A DNA stretch of 64,000 nucleotides, taken from contig NZ_BMTS01000002.1 of assembly GCF_014649795.1 (NCBI RefSeq), positions 1 through 64,000 on the forward strand, read 5' to 3'. The DNA is from Streptomyces melanogenes (lineage in GTDB: Bacteria; Actinomycetota; Actinomycetes; Streptomycetales; Streptomycetaceae). Below are positions 8,246-16,194 of this stretch, piece by piece (the first letter of the stretch is position 1; every line of letters begins with the position of its first letter). The position numbers and the translations under genes are program-made. Below the pieces are notes generated by a model that searched no databases, had not been told where the DNA came from, and was given only the letters and a program-made list of their open reading frames with translations.

Positions 8246-9598
8246 TCACGCCCCCACGAGGTCGAGCGGCTTGCCGAGCACGGAGGAGTCGGCGGCCGAC
8301 GGCTCCTCCTCGAAGAGGAACTTGCTCTCCCCGAAGGCGGGTTCGAGCTGGTCGAACCAGGTCGCGGCCGGGTCGAACTTCGCGTAGAAGGGCTGCCGGA
8401 CGAGACCGCCGCGGCGCGCCTGGAGCAGTTGCAGGGCGAAGACCTTCTCGCCCCGGATCGTCGGCGTACCGTCGATCAGGACCTTGCCGGGGAACGCGCT
8501 CATCGAGGGCCCGCGCACGGTGCGCGAAAGCCCGGAGACGCCCGCGTACGCCGTGCGGAAGATGTCGTACGCCTCGGCCAGCGGCAGCTCGAAGTAGGAG
8601 CGCGCGCCGGTGTCCCGCTCGACGAACATGTAGTACGGGATGGCGCCCAGCTTCACGCCCGTGGTCCACAGCTCGTGCCAGGCGGCCGGGGCGTCGTTGA
8701 TGTGCCGCAGCACGGGCGACTGCATGCGCACGACGGCGCCGGTCGCGGTGATGCGCCGCAGGGCGTCCTGCGCGATGGCGGGGCGCAGTTCGGCCGGGTG
8801 GTTGTAGTGGCCCATCAGCGCGAGGTGCTTGCCCGCGCCCACCACGCGCTCGAACAGGCGCAGCAGGTCGTCGGCGTCCACGTCGCTGACGAAGCGCTGC
8901 GGCCAGTAGCCCACGGCCTTGGTGCCGATCCGGATGTTCTGGATGTGGTCCAGCTCGGGCACCAGGAGCGGTTCGAGGTAGCGCTCCAGATTGGCCGTGC
9001 GCATGATCATCGGGTCGCCGCCGGTGATCAGGACGTCGGTGACCTCGGGGTGCCGCTTGAGGTAGGCGGCGAGCCCCGCCGCGTCCCGGGCCGCGAAGTG
9101 CAGGTCCTCCTCGCCGACGAACTGCGGCCACCGGAAGCAGAAGGTGCAGTAGGCGTGGCACGTCTGCCCGGCGCTCGGGAAGAAGAGGACCGTCTGGGCG
9201 TACTTGTGCTGGATCCCGGGGACGACCTCGCCGTCCAGCTCCGGCACGTTGTGCGTCAGCTGGCCGGCCGGGTGCGGGTTCATCCGCGAGCGGACCACGT
9301 GGATCTGCTTGGCCAACTGCTGCTTGTCGCCCGACCGCAGGAGATCGCGCAGGGTCGCGAAGTCGTCCGGGTCGAGCATGCTCTGGTGCGGGAAGTTGAG
9401 CCGGTAGATCGGGTCGTCGGGGATGCGGTCCCAGTCGATGAGCTCGTCGAGCACGTACTGGTTGGTCCTGAACGGCAGCACGTGCGACACGACGTCGACC
9501 GCTTCGCGCAGGTCGTGCGGTATGCGCTCCCATTGCGGCGCCTTTTTGATCGACGACCGATTGTAGGGCTTGTACTTGATGGGGGTGGAATCACCCAT
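8246..9598 (-). CDS. KamA-family radical SAM aminomutase-like protein
   Basis: 450 residues, the length of lysine 2,3-aminomutases. The radical SAM cluster motif C147-x3-C151-x2-C154 (CHAYCTFC) and the SAM-contact GGDP at 193-196 are intact. Downstream, GPSMSAFPGK ends in Lys372, which aligns in position with the PLP lysine of KamA (PGGGGK there), so a PLP-dependent 2,3-amino shift on lysine, arginine or glutamate is the natural guess. The ATG at 9598 is taken because the GDSTPIKYKPYN start reads as coding; the frame stays open upstream. It is first in the minus-strand operon and behind a 250-base leader that contains a 14-bp hairpin. Confidence 0.88.
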   Translation of the reverse strand: MGDSTPIKYKPYNRSSIKKAPQWERIPHDLREAVDVVSHVLPFRTNQYVLDELIDWDRIPDDPIYRLNFPHQSMLDPDDFATLRDLLRSGDKQQLAKQIHVVRSRMNPHPAGQLTHNVPELDGEVVPGIQHKYAQTVLFFPSAGQTCHAYCTFCFRWPQFVGEEDLHFAARDAAGLAAYLKRHPEVTDVLITGGDPMIMRTANLERYLEPLLVPELDHIQNIRIGTKAVGYWPQRFVSDVDADDLLRLFERVVGAGKHLALMGHYNHPAELRPAIAQDALRRITATGAVVRMQSPVLRHINDAPAAWHELWTTGVKLGAIPYYMFVERDTGARSYFELPLAEAYDIFRTAYAGVSGLSRTVRGPSMSAFPGKVLIDGTPTIRGEKVFALQLLQARRGGLVRQPFYAKFDPAATWFDQLEPAFGESKFLFEEEPSAADSSVLGKPLDLVGA

Positions 9599-9679
9599 GA
9601 GGATTCTCCGTCCGGAAGGCGGAAAGTGGGGGCCGGCGGCCGCGCCTCGACGGCAACGGCCCGCCGGTTGACGGGGATT

Positions 9680-9727
9680 GCGCGAGCGTGGAGGCTCCCG
9701 CGCATTTCTGCTTCTCCACGCTCGCGC
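9680..9727. promoter_or_regulatory. 14-bp perfect hairpin/inverted repeat in the divergent leader
   Basis: GCGCGAGCGTGGAG (9680-9693) is exactly complementary to 9714-9727, with a 20-base loop. It sits 82-129 bases before the KamA-type start codon and over 200 bases before the divergent gene. No T run follows on either strand, so an operator or leader RNA element is more likely than a terminator. Confidence 0.6.
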
Positions 9728-9944
9728 GGCCAGGTGGAACCCGACCTTGCGGGCAACCCTCGCTCGCCGGTTCAGAAAGCTATCCGGAGGAATTGCGGGG
9801 TGGGAAATAGGCGGACCGCCCCACTTATTCAGCAGGCGCATGAATAGATCTATGTGTCATATGAATCAATCGGTCGTGCGACGCATTGATGGATTTGCTC
9901 TCGGCTTAGGATCGGCAACTGCCCGAGCATGGACAACAGAAGAA

Positions 9945-11867
9945 GTGGGGCTCGCGTTGAACGGTCGGCTCAGCGTCGGCATCGTGGGGACGGGGCCGCG
10001 CGGGCTCATCGTCCTGGAGCGGTTGTGCGCCAACGCGGCGGCGGATCCCGGCGCGCGCCCGGTGACCGTGCACACCGTCGACCCGGCCCCGGCGGGCGCG
10101 GGCCGGGTCTGGCGCACGGACCAGTCCGCGCACCTGCTGATGAACACGGTCGCGGAGCAGATCACGGTGTTCACCGACGCGAGCGTCTCCTGCGCGGGCC
10201 CGGTGGTGCCGGGCCCCAACCTCCACGAGTGGGCGACCCTGCTGGCCGTCGTCGGCGAGGCCGAGGGGTACCCGGACGACGTCGTCGCGCAGGCGCGGGA
10301 GCTGGGGCCCAACTCCTATCCCACGCGCGCCCTTTACGGGCGGTACCTGCGGTGGGCGTTCCGGCGGACGGTGGAGACGGCGCCGCGCCATGTGACGGTA
10401 CGGGTCCACCGGGACACGGCGGTCGAACTGGGGGAGGAGGACGGGCGGCAGGTGCTGCGGCTGGCGGGCGGGGAGCGGCTGGTGCTCGACGCGGTGGTCC
10501 TGGCCCAGGGCCATCTGGCGGCCGAGCCCGCGCCCGGCTTGGCGGCTCGCCACATCGCGCCGGGCAACCCCGCCGACGTGGACCTCGACGCGATCGGGCC
10601 CGGCGAGCCGGTGGCGCTGCGCGGCCTCGGGCTCACCTTCTTCGACTACCTGGCGCTGTTCACCCAGGGCCGCGGCGGCACGTTCGTGGAGCGCGCGGAC
10701 GGCCGCCTCGACTACCGCGCCTCGGGCCGGGAGCCCCGCCTGTACGCGGGCTCCCGCCGGGGCGTCCCGTACCAGGCGCGCGGCGACAACCAGAAGGGCC
10801 TGGGCGAACGCCACGAGCCGCTGCTGTTCACCCCGCAGACGATCGCCGCGCTACGGGAACGCGCCGCCGCGCACGGCGACGTCCGCTTCCGCAGGGACGT
10901 CTGGCCGCTGATCGCCCGGGAGGTGGAGATCGTCTATTACCGGACGCTGCTCCGCCGACGCGGTGAATCGGGCGAGGCGGTGGAGGAATTCGTGCGGTGC
11001 TGTCTGCTGGGCGATGCGGACGGCCCGTTGGACGAGAAGCTGTTGCGGCGGTACGGGATCGAGGAGGGCGACCGCTGGAGCTGGGAGACCGTCGAAACTC
11101 CCTATGAGGCCCAAGCGCTGAGCGGGCCAAGGGAGTTCACGCAATGGCTCGTCGGCCACCTGGAACGAGATGTCGTGCGCGCAAGCGGAGGCAATGTAGG
11201 CGACCCGATCAAATCGGCTCTGGACGCCCTGCGTGATTTGCGGAACGAGATACGCCAGGTGGTGGATCACGCGGGTCTCACCGGGAACTCCTACCGCGAT
11301 GAACTCACGGGCTGGTACTCGCCGTTCAATGCCGCGCTGTCGATAGGCCCGCCCAGGCGGCGCATAGCGGAGATGGCCGCGCTGATCCGTGCGGGTGTGC
11401 TGGAGCCGGTGGGCCCAGGAATGCGAGCGACACCGGAGCCAAAATCCGACGGCTTCCTCATTTCCTCCTCCGTGCTGCCGGGGTCGCCGGTCCACGTCAC
11501 TACCCTCATCGAGGCCCGCATCCAGGACCCGGACGTACGCGCGACCGCCGACCCGCTGCTGCGGGGCCTCCTCGACACGGGTCAGGCCACGCCGTACCGC
11601 CTGCCGAACCCGGACGGCGACCCGCACGAGACCGGCGCGCTCGCGGTGACCGAGCGCCCGAGCCGCCTCCTGGACGCGCACGGCCGGGCCCACCCCCGGA
11701 GGTTCGCGCTCGGCATCCCCACGGAGGGCGTGCACTGGGCGACGGCGGCGGGCGTACGGCCGGGGGTCGACTCCGTGTCGCTGGGCGACGCGGACGCGGT
11801 GGCCCGGGAGTTGCTGGCGTGCGGGGCGGAACGGCCCACGGGCAGGGTCGAGGTGAACGCGTCGTGA
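9945..11867 (+). CDS. FAD/NAD(P)-binding oxidoreductase (NAD_binding_9 type), paralogue 2
   Basis: 640 residues from the GTG at 9945; a TTG at 9957 with GGGG six bases ahead is an equally good start. SVGIVGTGPRGLIVLERL is the Rossmann entry, followed by HTVDPAPAGAGRVW and HLLMNTVAEQITVFTD, mirroring paralogue 1 on the other strand. Further shared blocks are GDNQKGLGERH, PIKSALDALRDLRNE and the C-terminal GIPTEGVHWATAAG in place of GYLVEGPRFYTHAL. It is divergent from the minus-strand operon and overlaps the following MFS gene by 4 bases. A possible promoter, TTGATG and TAGGAT with a 15-base spacer (9886-9912), would give a leader of about 25 bases. Two related flavoproteins flanking one aminomutase suggests successive oxidations or a heterodimer. 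Confidence 0.85.
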   Translation: MGLALNGRLSVGIVGTGPRGLIVLERLCANAAADPGARPVTVHTVDPAPAGAGRVWRTDQSAHLLMNTVAEQITVFTDASVSCAGPVVPGPNLHEWATLLAVVGEAEGYPDDVVAQARELGPNSYPTRALYGRYLRWAFRRTVETAPRHVTVRVHRDTAVELGEEDGRQVLRLAGGERLVLDAVVLAQGHLAAEPAPGLAARHIAPGNPADVDLDAIGPGEPVALRGLGLTFFDYLALFTQGRGGTFVERADGRLDYRASGREPRLYAGSRRGVPYQARGDNQKGLGERHEPLLFTPQTIAALRERAAAHGDVRFRRDVWPLIAREVEIVYYRTLLRRRGESGEAVEEFVRCCLLGDADGPLDEKLLRRYGIEEGDRWSWETVETPYEAQALSGPREFTQWLVGHLERDVVRASGGNVGDPIKSALDALRDLRNEIRQVVDHAGLTGNSYRDELTGWYSPFNAALSIGPPRRRIAEMAALIRAGVLEPVGPGMRATPEPKSDGFLISSSVLPGSPVHVTTLIEARIQDPDVRATADPLLRGLLDTGQATPYRLPNPDGDPHETGALAVTERPSRLLDAHGRAHPRRFALGIPTEGVHWATAAGVRPGVDSVSLGDADAVARELLACGAERPTGRVEVNAS

Positions 11868-13105
11868 GCGTCCTTGTCCGTACGGAGGCGCGCGACACGG
11901 CCGACGCGGGTCCTCCACCGGCGGGGATGTCCACCGCGTCGGGCGTCGCGGCGGTCACCGTCCTCACCTCGCTGCCGGTGTTCCTGCCCGGCGCGGCGAA
12001 CGGCCTGATCTGCGCCGAACTGGGCTGGAGCCCGGTACGGATGGGGGCCGTCCTGGCCGTGTACTGGCTGGCGTCCCTGTCGGGCGCCTTCGTCAGCAGA
12101 CGGGCCGCGCTGCCGCCGGTGGTGGAACGCACCCTGTGCATCGCCCTGTTCGCCACGGCCCTGGGCCTGCTCACCGCGGCGACGGCTCCGTCCGCAGGCC
12201 TGTGGATCAGCTCGGCGGCCGGGGGCTACGCCTACGGCTACACCCAGCCCCACACCAACGCGTTGCTCATGCGGCGATGCGCGCCCCGACTGCGCGCCTT
12301 CGCCTTCGGCCTGAAGCAGGCCGCGGTGCCGACGGCCACGCTGCTGGCGAGCGTGGCGATGCCGCTGCTGGCGGGCCCGGTGGGCTGGCGGCTGGTGTTC
12401 GCGGGGACGGCGGTGGTGTGCGGCGCGGGCGGCGCCTTTCTCGTACGACAAGGTCACTCAGGCGCACAGCACCCAGCGCCGGTACGGGACCGAGGCGCCG
12501 CCCTCCGCATGGAGCCCTTCCTCCTGGCCCTCACCAGCGCGGGCTTCTTCGGCGCGATGGTGGGGAACGGCCTGGGCGGCTTCCTGGTGCTCGCGCTGAC
12601 GACCCGAGGGGTGTCGCTGTCGACGGCAGGAGCGGTGGCGACGGCGGGTGCCGCGCTGAACATCGCGGTCCGCCTGGCGATGGGCTGGCTGGTCGGCAGG
12701 GCGCCGGGCGTGGCCTGGACGGCGTTGACGGTGCTGTTCCTGACGGGCGCGGCGGGCACCGCGCTCCTGACCCGGCCGGGCCTCGGCGCGCTGACGGTAG
12801 GCGCCCTGCTGGCGTACGGCGGCGGCTGGGGCTGGGCGGGCCTGCTCCACTACGCCATCGGCCTCCCCTACCCCGGCCAGGAGCAACGGGCCACGGCGTA
12901 CAGCCAGATGGGCGTCTCCCTGGGCGCGGCCACCGGCCCACTGGTGTGCGGCCTGCTGTTCCAGGTGGACCCGGACGCGGCCTGGTGGGCACTGACGGCG
13001 GCGGGGCTGGCCGCAGCGGCCAGCGTCCTCATAGCCCGCAGACGTCCAAACGCCGACGTCAGCCCCGCCCGGAACCGGCAACGAGATTCCCCACGACCTG
13101 CTTGA
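11864..13105 (+). CDS. MFS transporter (12 TM, CynX/cyanate-permease-like layout)
   Basis: 413 residues from the GTG at 11864, which shares four bases with the previous stop (GTGA). About 12 hydrophobic helices with a central hydrophilic break near residue 200 (RQGHSGAQHPAPVRDRG). The family is MFS; the substrate class is not readable. Being co-transcribed with the second FAD/NAD(P) oxidoreductase makes it the second transporter of the cluster, possibly for uptake or export of its product. The 3' end overlaps the convergent TetR gene by 47 bases. Confidence 0.8.
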   Translation: MSVLVRTEARDTADAGPPPAGMSTASGVAAVTVLTSLPVFLPGAANGLICAELGWSPVRMGAVLAVYWLASLSGAFVSRRAALPPVVERTLCIALFATALGLLTAATAPSAGLWISSAAGGYAYGYTQPHTNALLMRRCAPRLRAFAFGLKQAAVPTATLLASVAMPLLAGPVGWRLVFAGTAVVCGAGGAFLVRQGHSGAQHPAPVRDRGAALRMEPFLLALTSAGFFGAMVGNGLGGFLVLALTTRGVSLSTAGAVATAGAALNIAVRLAMGWLVGRAPGVAWTALTVLFLTGAAGTALLTRPGLGALTVGALLAYGGGWGWAGLLHYAIGLPYPGQEQRATAYSQMGVSLGAATGPLVCGLLFQVDPDAAWWALTAAGLAAAASVLIARRRPNADVSPARNRQRDSPRPA

Positions 13106-13637
13106 CCCCATCAACGGCCTGCCGGAACGCCGCCGGGTCCTGATGGGCACGGGCCAGGGTGTACCCGCCCTGCACCGCCGCGATGATCAACGACGCCATC
13201 ACGTCGGGCCGGGTGTCGGCCCGGAGCTCCCCGGTACGCACCCCGTCCGCGAGCACGCCCGCCAGCCGCCCCTCGACCCAGCTGAAGAACTCGGCGGCGG
13301 GCGCGCGCAGGACGTCGTCGCTGACGACATCGTGATCCTGCGTCAGCCGCCCGATCCGGCACCCGGCGAGCGGATCGCGCTCCAGATCGAGAAAGGCGTT
13401 GATCCGCGAGACGGCCGACCCGTCACCACCCAGCGCGTCCTCGGTACGGGCCCGCAGCTGATCACTCATCTGCACCATGGCAGCCACCGCGAGCTCGGCC
13501 TTGCCGGAGAAGTGGTGGTACATACTCCCCTGCCCCGCCTGAGCCCGCTCCAGAATCATGGCCGGGCTGGTACCGGTGTACCCCCGCTCCCAGAGGAGAT
13601 CGGCAGCGGCGCGGGTGAGTGCCTCCTTCTTGCTCAT
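13059..13637 (-). CDS. TetR-family transcriptional regulator
   Basis: 192 residues from the ATG at 13637 (MSKKEALTRAAADLLWERGY). The helix-turn-helix is at about 26-46 (TSPAMILERAQAGQGSMYHHF), with a TetR_C-type ligand domain rich in short helices and ending GGYTLARAHQDPAAFRQAVD. An ATG 21 bases upstream is possible but has no better ribosome site (GGAGG precedes 13637). It runs tail-to-tail into the MFS gene, so antisense read-through is possible. It is the nearest regulator to the cluster's plus-strand half, but no obvious matching operator pair is seen. Confidence 0.85.
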   Translation of the reverse strand: MSKKEALTRAAADLLWERGYTGTSPAMILERAQAGQGSMYHHFSGKAELAVAAMVQMSDQLRARTEDALGGDGSAVSRINAFLDLERDPLAGCRIGRLTQDHDVVSDDVLRAPAAEFFSWVEGRLAGVLADGVRTGELRADTRPDVMASLIIAAVQGGYTLARAHQDPAAFRQAVDGVKQVVGNLVAGSGRG

Positions 13638-13692
13638 GGAGGCGAGTGTACCTACCACTCCTTACAGGACGCGGTAAGTCGGAAAACAAAGA

Positions 13693-13718
13693 AGCCCCGG
13701 GCCGCTGGGCCGGGGGCT
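13693..13718 (-). terminator. Terminator behind the partial tRNA-Gly copy
   Basis: Stem of 11 bp with one mismatch (13693-13703 with 13708-13718); read on the minus strand it is followed by a T-rich run (TTCTTTGTTTTCC). It has the same place relative to the tRNA 3' fragment as the terminator behind the complete tRNA gene at 19.1 kb. Confidence 0.7.
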
Positions 13719-13720
13719 TA

Positions 13721-13765
13721 CTGGAGCGAGTGACGGGAATCGAACCCGCGCTCTGAGCTTGGGAA
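13721..13765 (-). repeat. Partial tRNA-Gly(CCC) 3' copy, probable attachment site
   Basis: 45 bases identical to 19160-19204, that is the complete tRNA-Gly gene from its anticodon loop through the T arm and acceptor to CCA; one mismatch away the identity goes on for 8 more bases. The sequence diverges abruptly on the anticodon-loop side. This is the shape left by tyrosine-recombinase integration into a tRNA 3' end (attL or attR). It cannot make a tRNA because the 5' half is missing. Confidence 0.8.
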
Positions 13766-14572
13766 TCGCCCGGGCTGCGGGAGTCGATGTGGCCTCTGAC
13801 CTGCAGGTATGCCTTCAGCGGGCGAGGCTGGGGGGTGGCCGTGGGGCGTCTCTGCCGGCCGCTGTTTACCGCCCTGTATGGCATGTAGTGGCACGGAGGT
13901 GCATACGAGACGGACCCCGGCAACGCCGAGGACGGCTGATTCGGAGCCCTGTCAGGTGGGCCTGCCAGGTACTACCGTGGGCTGTGCGGCCCAGGACCCC
14001 GGTCGACTCGTTGCCTCCCGAACGCCTGCCGGGCTCTTGTTCCGCAGCCCGCCGTACCGGTTGAGGCGCACTACCCGAGACCTCGCGGTGGGCGTGCGGC
14101 GCGTCCGTACGGCCGGGCGCGGTGCGTCCGAGACAGCAGCGGGTGGATGAACTCCTGGGTGAATTCCGCTCGTTGCGTGTGAAGGCCGCCGCCGGAGGCA
14201 TGGGCTGACATCGGCGGCGGCCACGAGTGCGGGAACGTCACGGCTCCCCCTCCGTGCGGTCCTCGCACCCACCGTCCTCATCGGCACCCGGAGTGCGCGG
14301 GAGTACACCCCGGCTCGAACATGCCAGGAGGACGAAAGGCCGGAGCCGCCGTGAGTCGGCGCATGCGCGGCTCCGGCCGCTCAGAGCGTGGAGAGTACTG
14401 AGGCCCGGGGGCCGGGGGCCGGATCAGCGGGGGAGGCACCGGCCGACGGTGGGACACGGTCCGGCGCTCTCCGATACCACACATGCTAGGTCCGGTCGGG
14501 CGGCGAGCAACACCGCGTGAACCGGCCGCGCTCCGCCACCCGGTGCGAGGAGGCAGGGCCGTGCCGCTCGGT
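13766..14572. other. Gap without a convincing gene
   Basis: About 800 bases between the tRNA fragment and the first ANTAR gene. Short open frames exist on both strands but have Arg/Pro-rich shadow-like products, no ribosome sites and no known motif. The only clear structure is the hairpin at 14339-14377. It may be degraded DNA of a former element. Confidence 0.5.
14339..14377 (-). terminator. Hairpin downstream of the signalling operon
   Basis: Perfect 11-bp stem GCCGGAGCCGC (14339-14349 with 14367-14377) with a 17-base loop, followed on the minus strand by CTTTCGTCC. It is the first strong hairpin after the last ANTAR gene, which ends at 14573, and is taken as the operon's terminator. Confidence 0.5.
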
Positions 14573-15304
14573 TCACCGGTCGGTGAGATCGGGATCCGCG
14601 CGGCCCTCGATCACTTCACGGGCCACGTCCCTCAGCGGCCGCTGCCGTGAACGGGCGTGCTTGCGCAGAAGGTCGAAGGCTTCGTCCAGGGGCACGGCCC
14701 AGCGAGTCGCGAGCACGCCCTTGGCCTGTTCGATGACCACGCGGCTGGCCAGCGCCTGTTCCAGCTGGGCGGTGAGCGTACGGCTGCGGTCGGCCTCGCG
14801 GGCGCGTTCCATGATGACGGCGGTGAAGTCCGCGAGCGACCGGCCGAGGACCAGTGTCGAGGGAGGGAAGGCGTGCTGTGCGCCGGACAACAGGGTGAGC
14901 ACGCCCTTCGTCACGGTGTGTTCGCGCAGGGGGAGGGCCACGACGTGGGTGTAGCCCAGCGTCAGCGCCCGTGGGGTGTAGCGCGGCCACCGCTGCCTGG
15001 TGGGGCGGCTGGTGAGAGCCGTCTGGGCCCAGGGGCCCGCGTCGGCCCGGTGACAGTCGTGGCCGGGACCCTCCCGCCACCCGATGGCCTCGTGTTCCAG
15101 GCGGGACACCAGGGGGTTGGAGCCGGCCGCGCGCGCCGCGTCGTACTTCCCCGGGGCGAACACCACGGTCGCGGCATGAACGCTGAGCAACGCCGGGGCG
15201 CGGGTTGCCAGGACACTCAGCGGTCCGGGCACGTCCGACGAACCGTCCGCCGTGCTGCCGGCCAGGGCCACGAATGCGTCGGCCAGCCGCTGTTCGGGCG
15301 TCAT
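14573..15304 (-). CDS. GAF-ANTAR regulator (putative RNA-binding antiterminator)
   Basis: 243 residues from the ATG at 15304 (MTPEQRLADAF). The N-terminal two thirds is a GAF-like sensor (LSVHAATVVFAPG, HVVALPLREHTVTKGVLTLLSG). The C-terminal ANTAR three-helix domain is clear: LTAQLEQALASRVVIEQAKGV, then a second helix with DEAFDLLRKHARSRQRPLRDVA. ANTAR domains bind paired RNA hairpins to prevent termination. It is the last gene of a four-gene operon with CheB, CheR-PAS and another GAF-ANTAR protein, 11 bases after its upstream neighbour. Signal unknown. Confidence 0.88.
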   Translation of the reverse strand: MTPEQRLADAFVALAGSTADGSSDVPGPLSVLATRAPALLSVHAATVVFAPGKYDAARAAGSNPLVSRLEHEAIGWREGPGHDCHRADAGPWAQTALTSRPTRQRWPRYTPRALTLGYTHVVALPLREHTVTKGVLTLLSGAQHAFPPSTLVLGRSLADFTAVIMERAREADRSRTLTAQLEQALASRVVIEQAKGVLATRWAVPLDEAFDLLRKHARSRQRPLRDVAREVIEGRADPDLTDR

Positions 15305-15315
15305 GACACCTCTCC

Positions 15316-16170
15316 TCAGATGAGTTTCCGGTCGCCGTGCACGATCTCCCCGGCCACGGTCTCGGAGGAGACCTCTTCCGTGAACGCCCGCGCCTTGATG
15401 AGTGCCAGCGCGTCCGAGACGGAGCAGCCGGTCCGTGCGGACACCATGCCGGCCGCCTGGTGCACGGTGGCGCGCATGTCCGTCCCGCCGTAGAGGTCCG
15501 GGTCGGCGTCGGGGTCGAGCAGCACGATGTGGGTGAGGGCCTCGGCGACCTCGGCGAGGTGAACGGGTCCGGTGTCCGTGGGCCGCGTGTCGAAGACGGT
15601 GAGTGCGCCGATGCAGCTGTTCTGTGCCCGCAGCGGTACGGCGGCCACGGAGGCGATGCCCAGCGAGAGCAGGGAAGGCCCGCACCACGGCCAGCGCGCC
15701 TCGATCCGGGGCCCGGACAGGTGCACCGGGCGGTGTCCCGCCGCCGCGTCCTGGCCCGGCCCCTCACCGAGGACGAACTCCAGGTCCTGGGCCGTACGGG
15801 CCAGCCGGTCGGATGCGGCGACCGCGAGCTGGTTCCGTTCGGCGTCGAGCAGCGCGATCGCCGCGCTGGGGGTACCGCACGCCTCCGCGACCACCGTCAT
15901 GAACCGCGGCCGGGTGCCCCGCTCTCCGGACCAGGCCGCTGCGCGCGCGGCGAAGTCGTCCTGGAGACGGGCCGAGGCGCGATGGCACTCGGCGGTTCTG
16001 CGATGCGTTTTCGCGATCTGCGCGTGGAACTCCTGGCCGGGCCTCGCCGCCAGGAGCTCGTGCCGCTCGGCGACCGCGTCCGCCCGGTCCGCCCGCTCAC
16101 GGGCCAGAGCGGCACGCTGCCGGGCCATCGCTGTCAGACCGAGGTTCTCCCTGCGCCCCTGAGGGTCCAT
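15316..16170 (-). CDS. GAF-ANTAR regulator
   Basis: 284 residues. A charged helical N terminus (about 1-75, repeated Arg/Glu/Ala) precedes a GAF domain (FMTVVAEACGTPSAAIALLDAE, AAVPLRAQNSCIGALTVFDT), and the ANTAR domain is at the end (DMRATVHQAAGMVSARTGCSVSDALALIKARAFT). It differs from its downstream neighbour in having the coiled N terminus, so the two could form a heteromeric pair. It lies 24 bases after the CheR-PAS gene and is clearly co-transcribed. Confidence 0.88.
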   Translation of the reverse strand: MDPQGRRENLGLTAMARQRAALARERADRADAVAERHELLAARPGQEFHAQIAKTHRRTAECHRASARLQDDFAARAAAWSGERGTRPRFMTVVAEACGTPSAAIALLDAERNQLAVAASDRLARTAQDLEFVLGEGPGQDAAAGHRPVHLSGPRIEARWPWCGPSLLSLGIASVAAVPLRAQNSCIGALTVFDTRPTDTGPVHLAEVAEALTHIVLLDPDADPDLYGGTDMRATVHQAAGMVSARTGCSVSDALALIKARAFTEEVSSETVAGEIVHGDRKLI

Positions 16171-16194
16171 GAGTACGAAGCTACGCCGCCGGGT

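Noticed and set aside
13059..13105. Possible frameshift where the MFS and TetR genes overlap by 47 bases
   Set aside because: Both reading frames keep normal family ends, so a convergent overlap is sufficient.
13759..14520. Several short open frames between the tRNA fragment and the ANTAR genes, considered as an integrase remnant
   Set aside because: None shows the R-H-R-Y tyrosine recombinase residues or any other motif, and codon use is not convincing.
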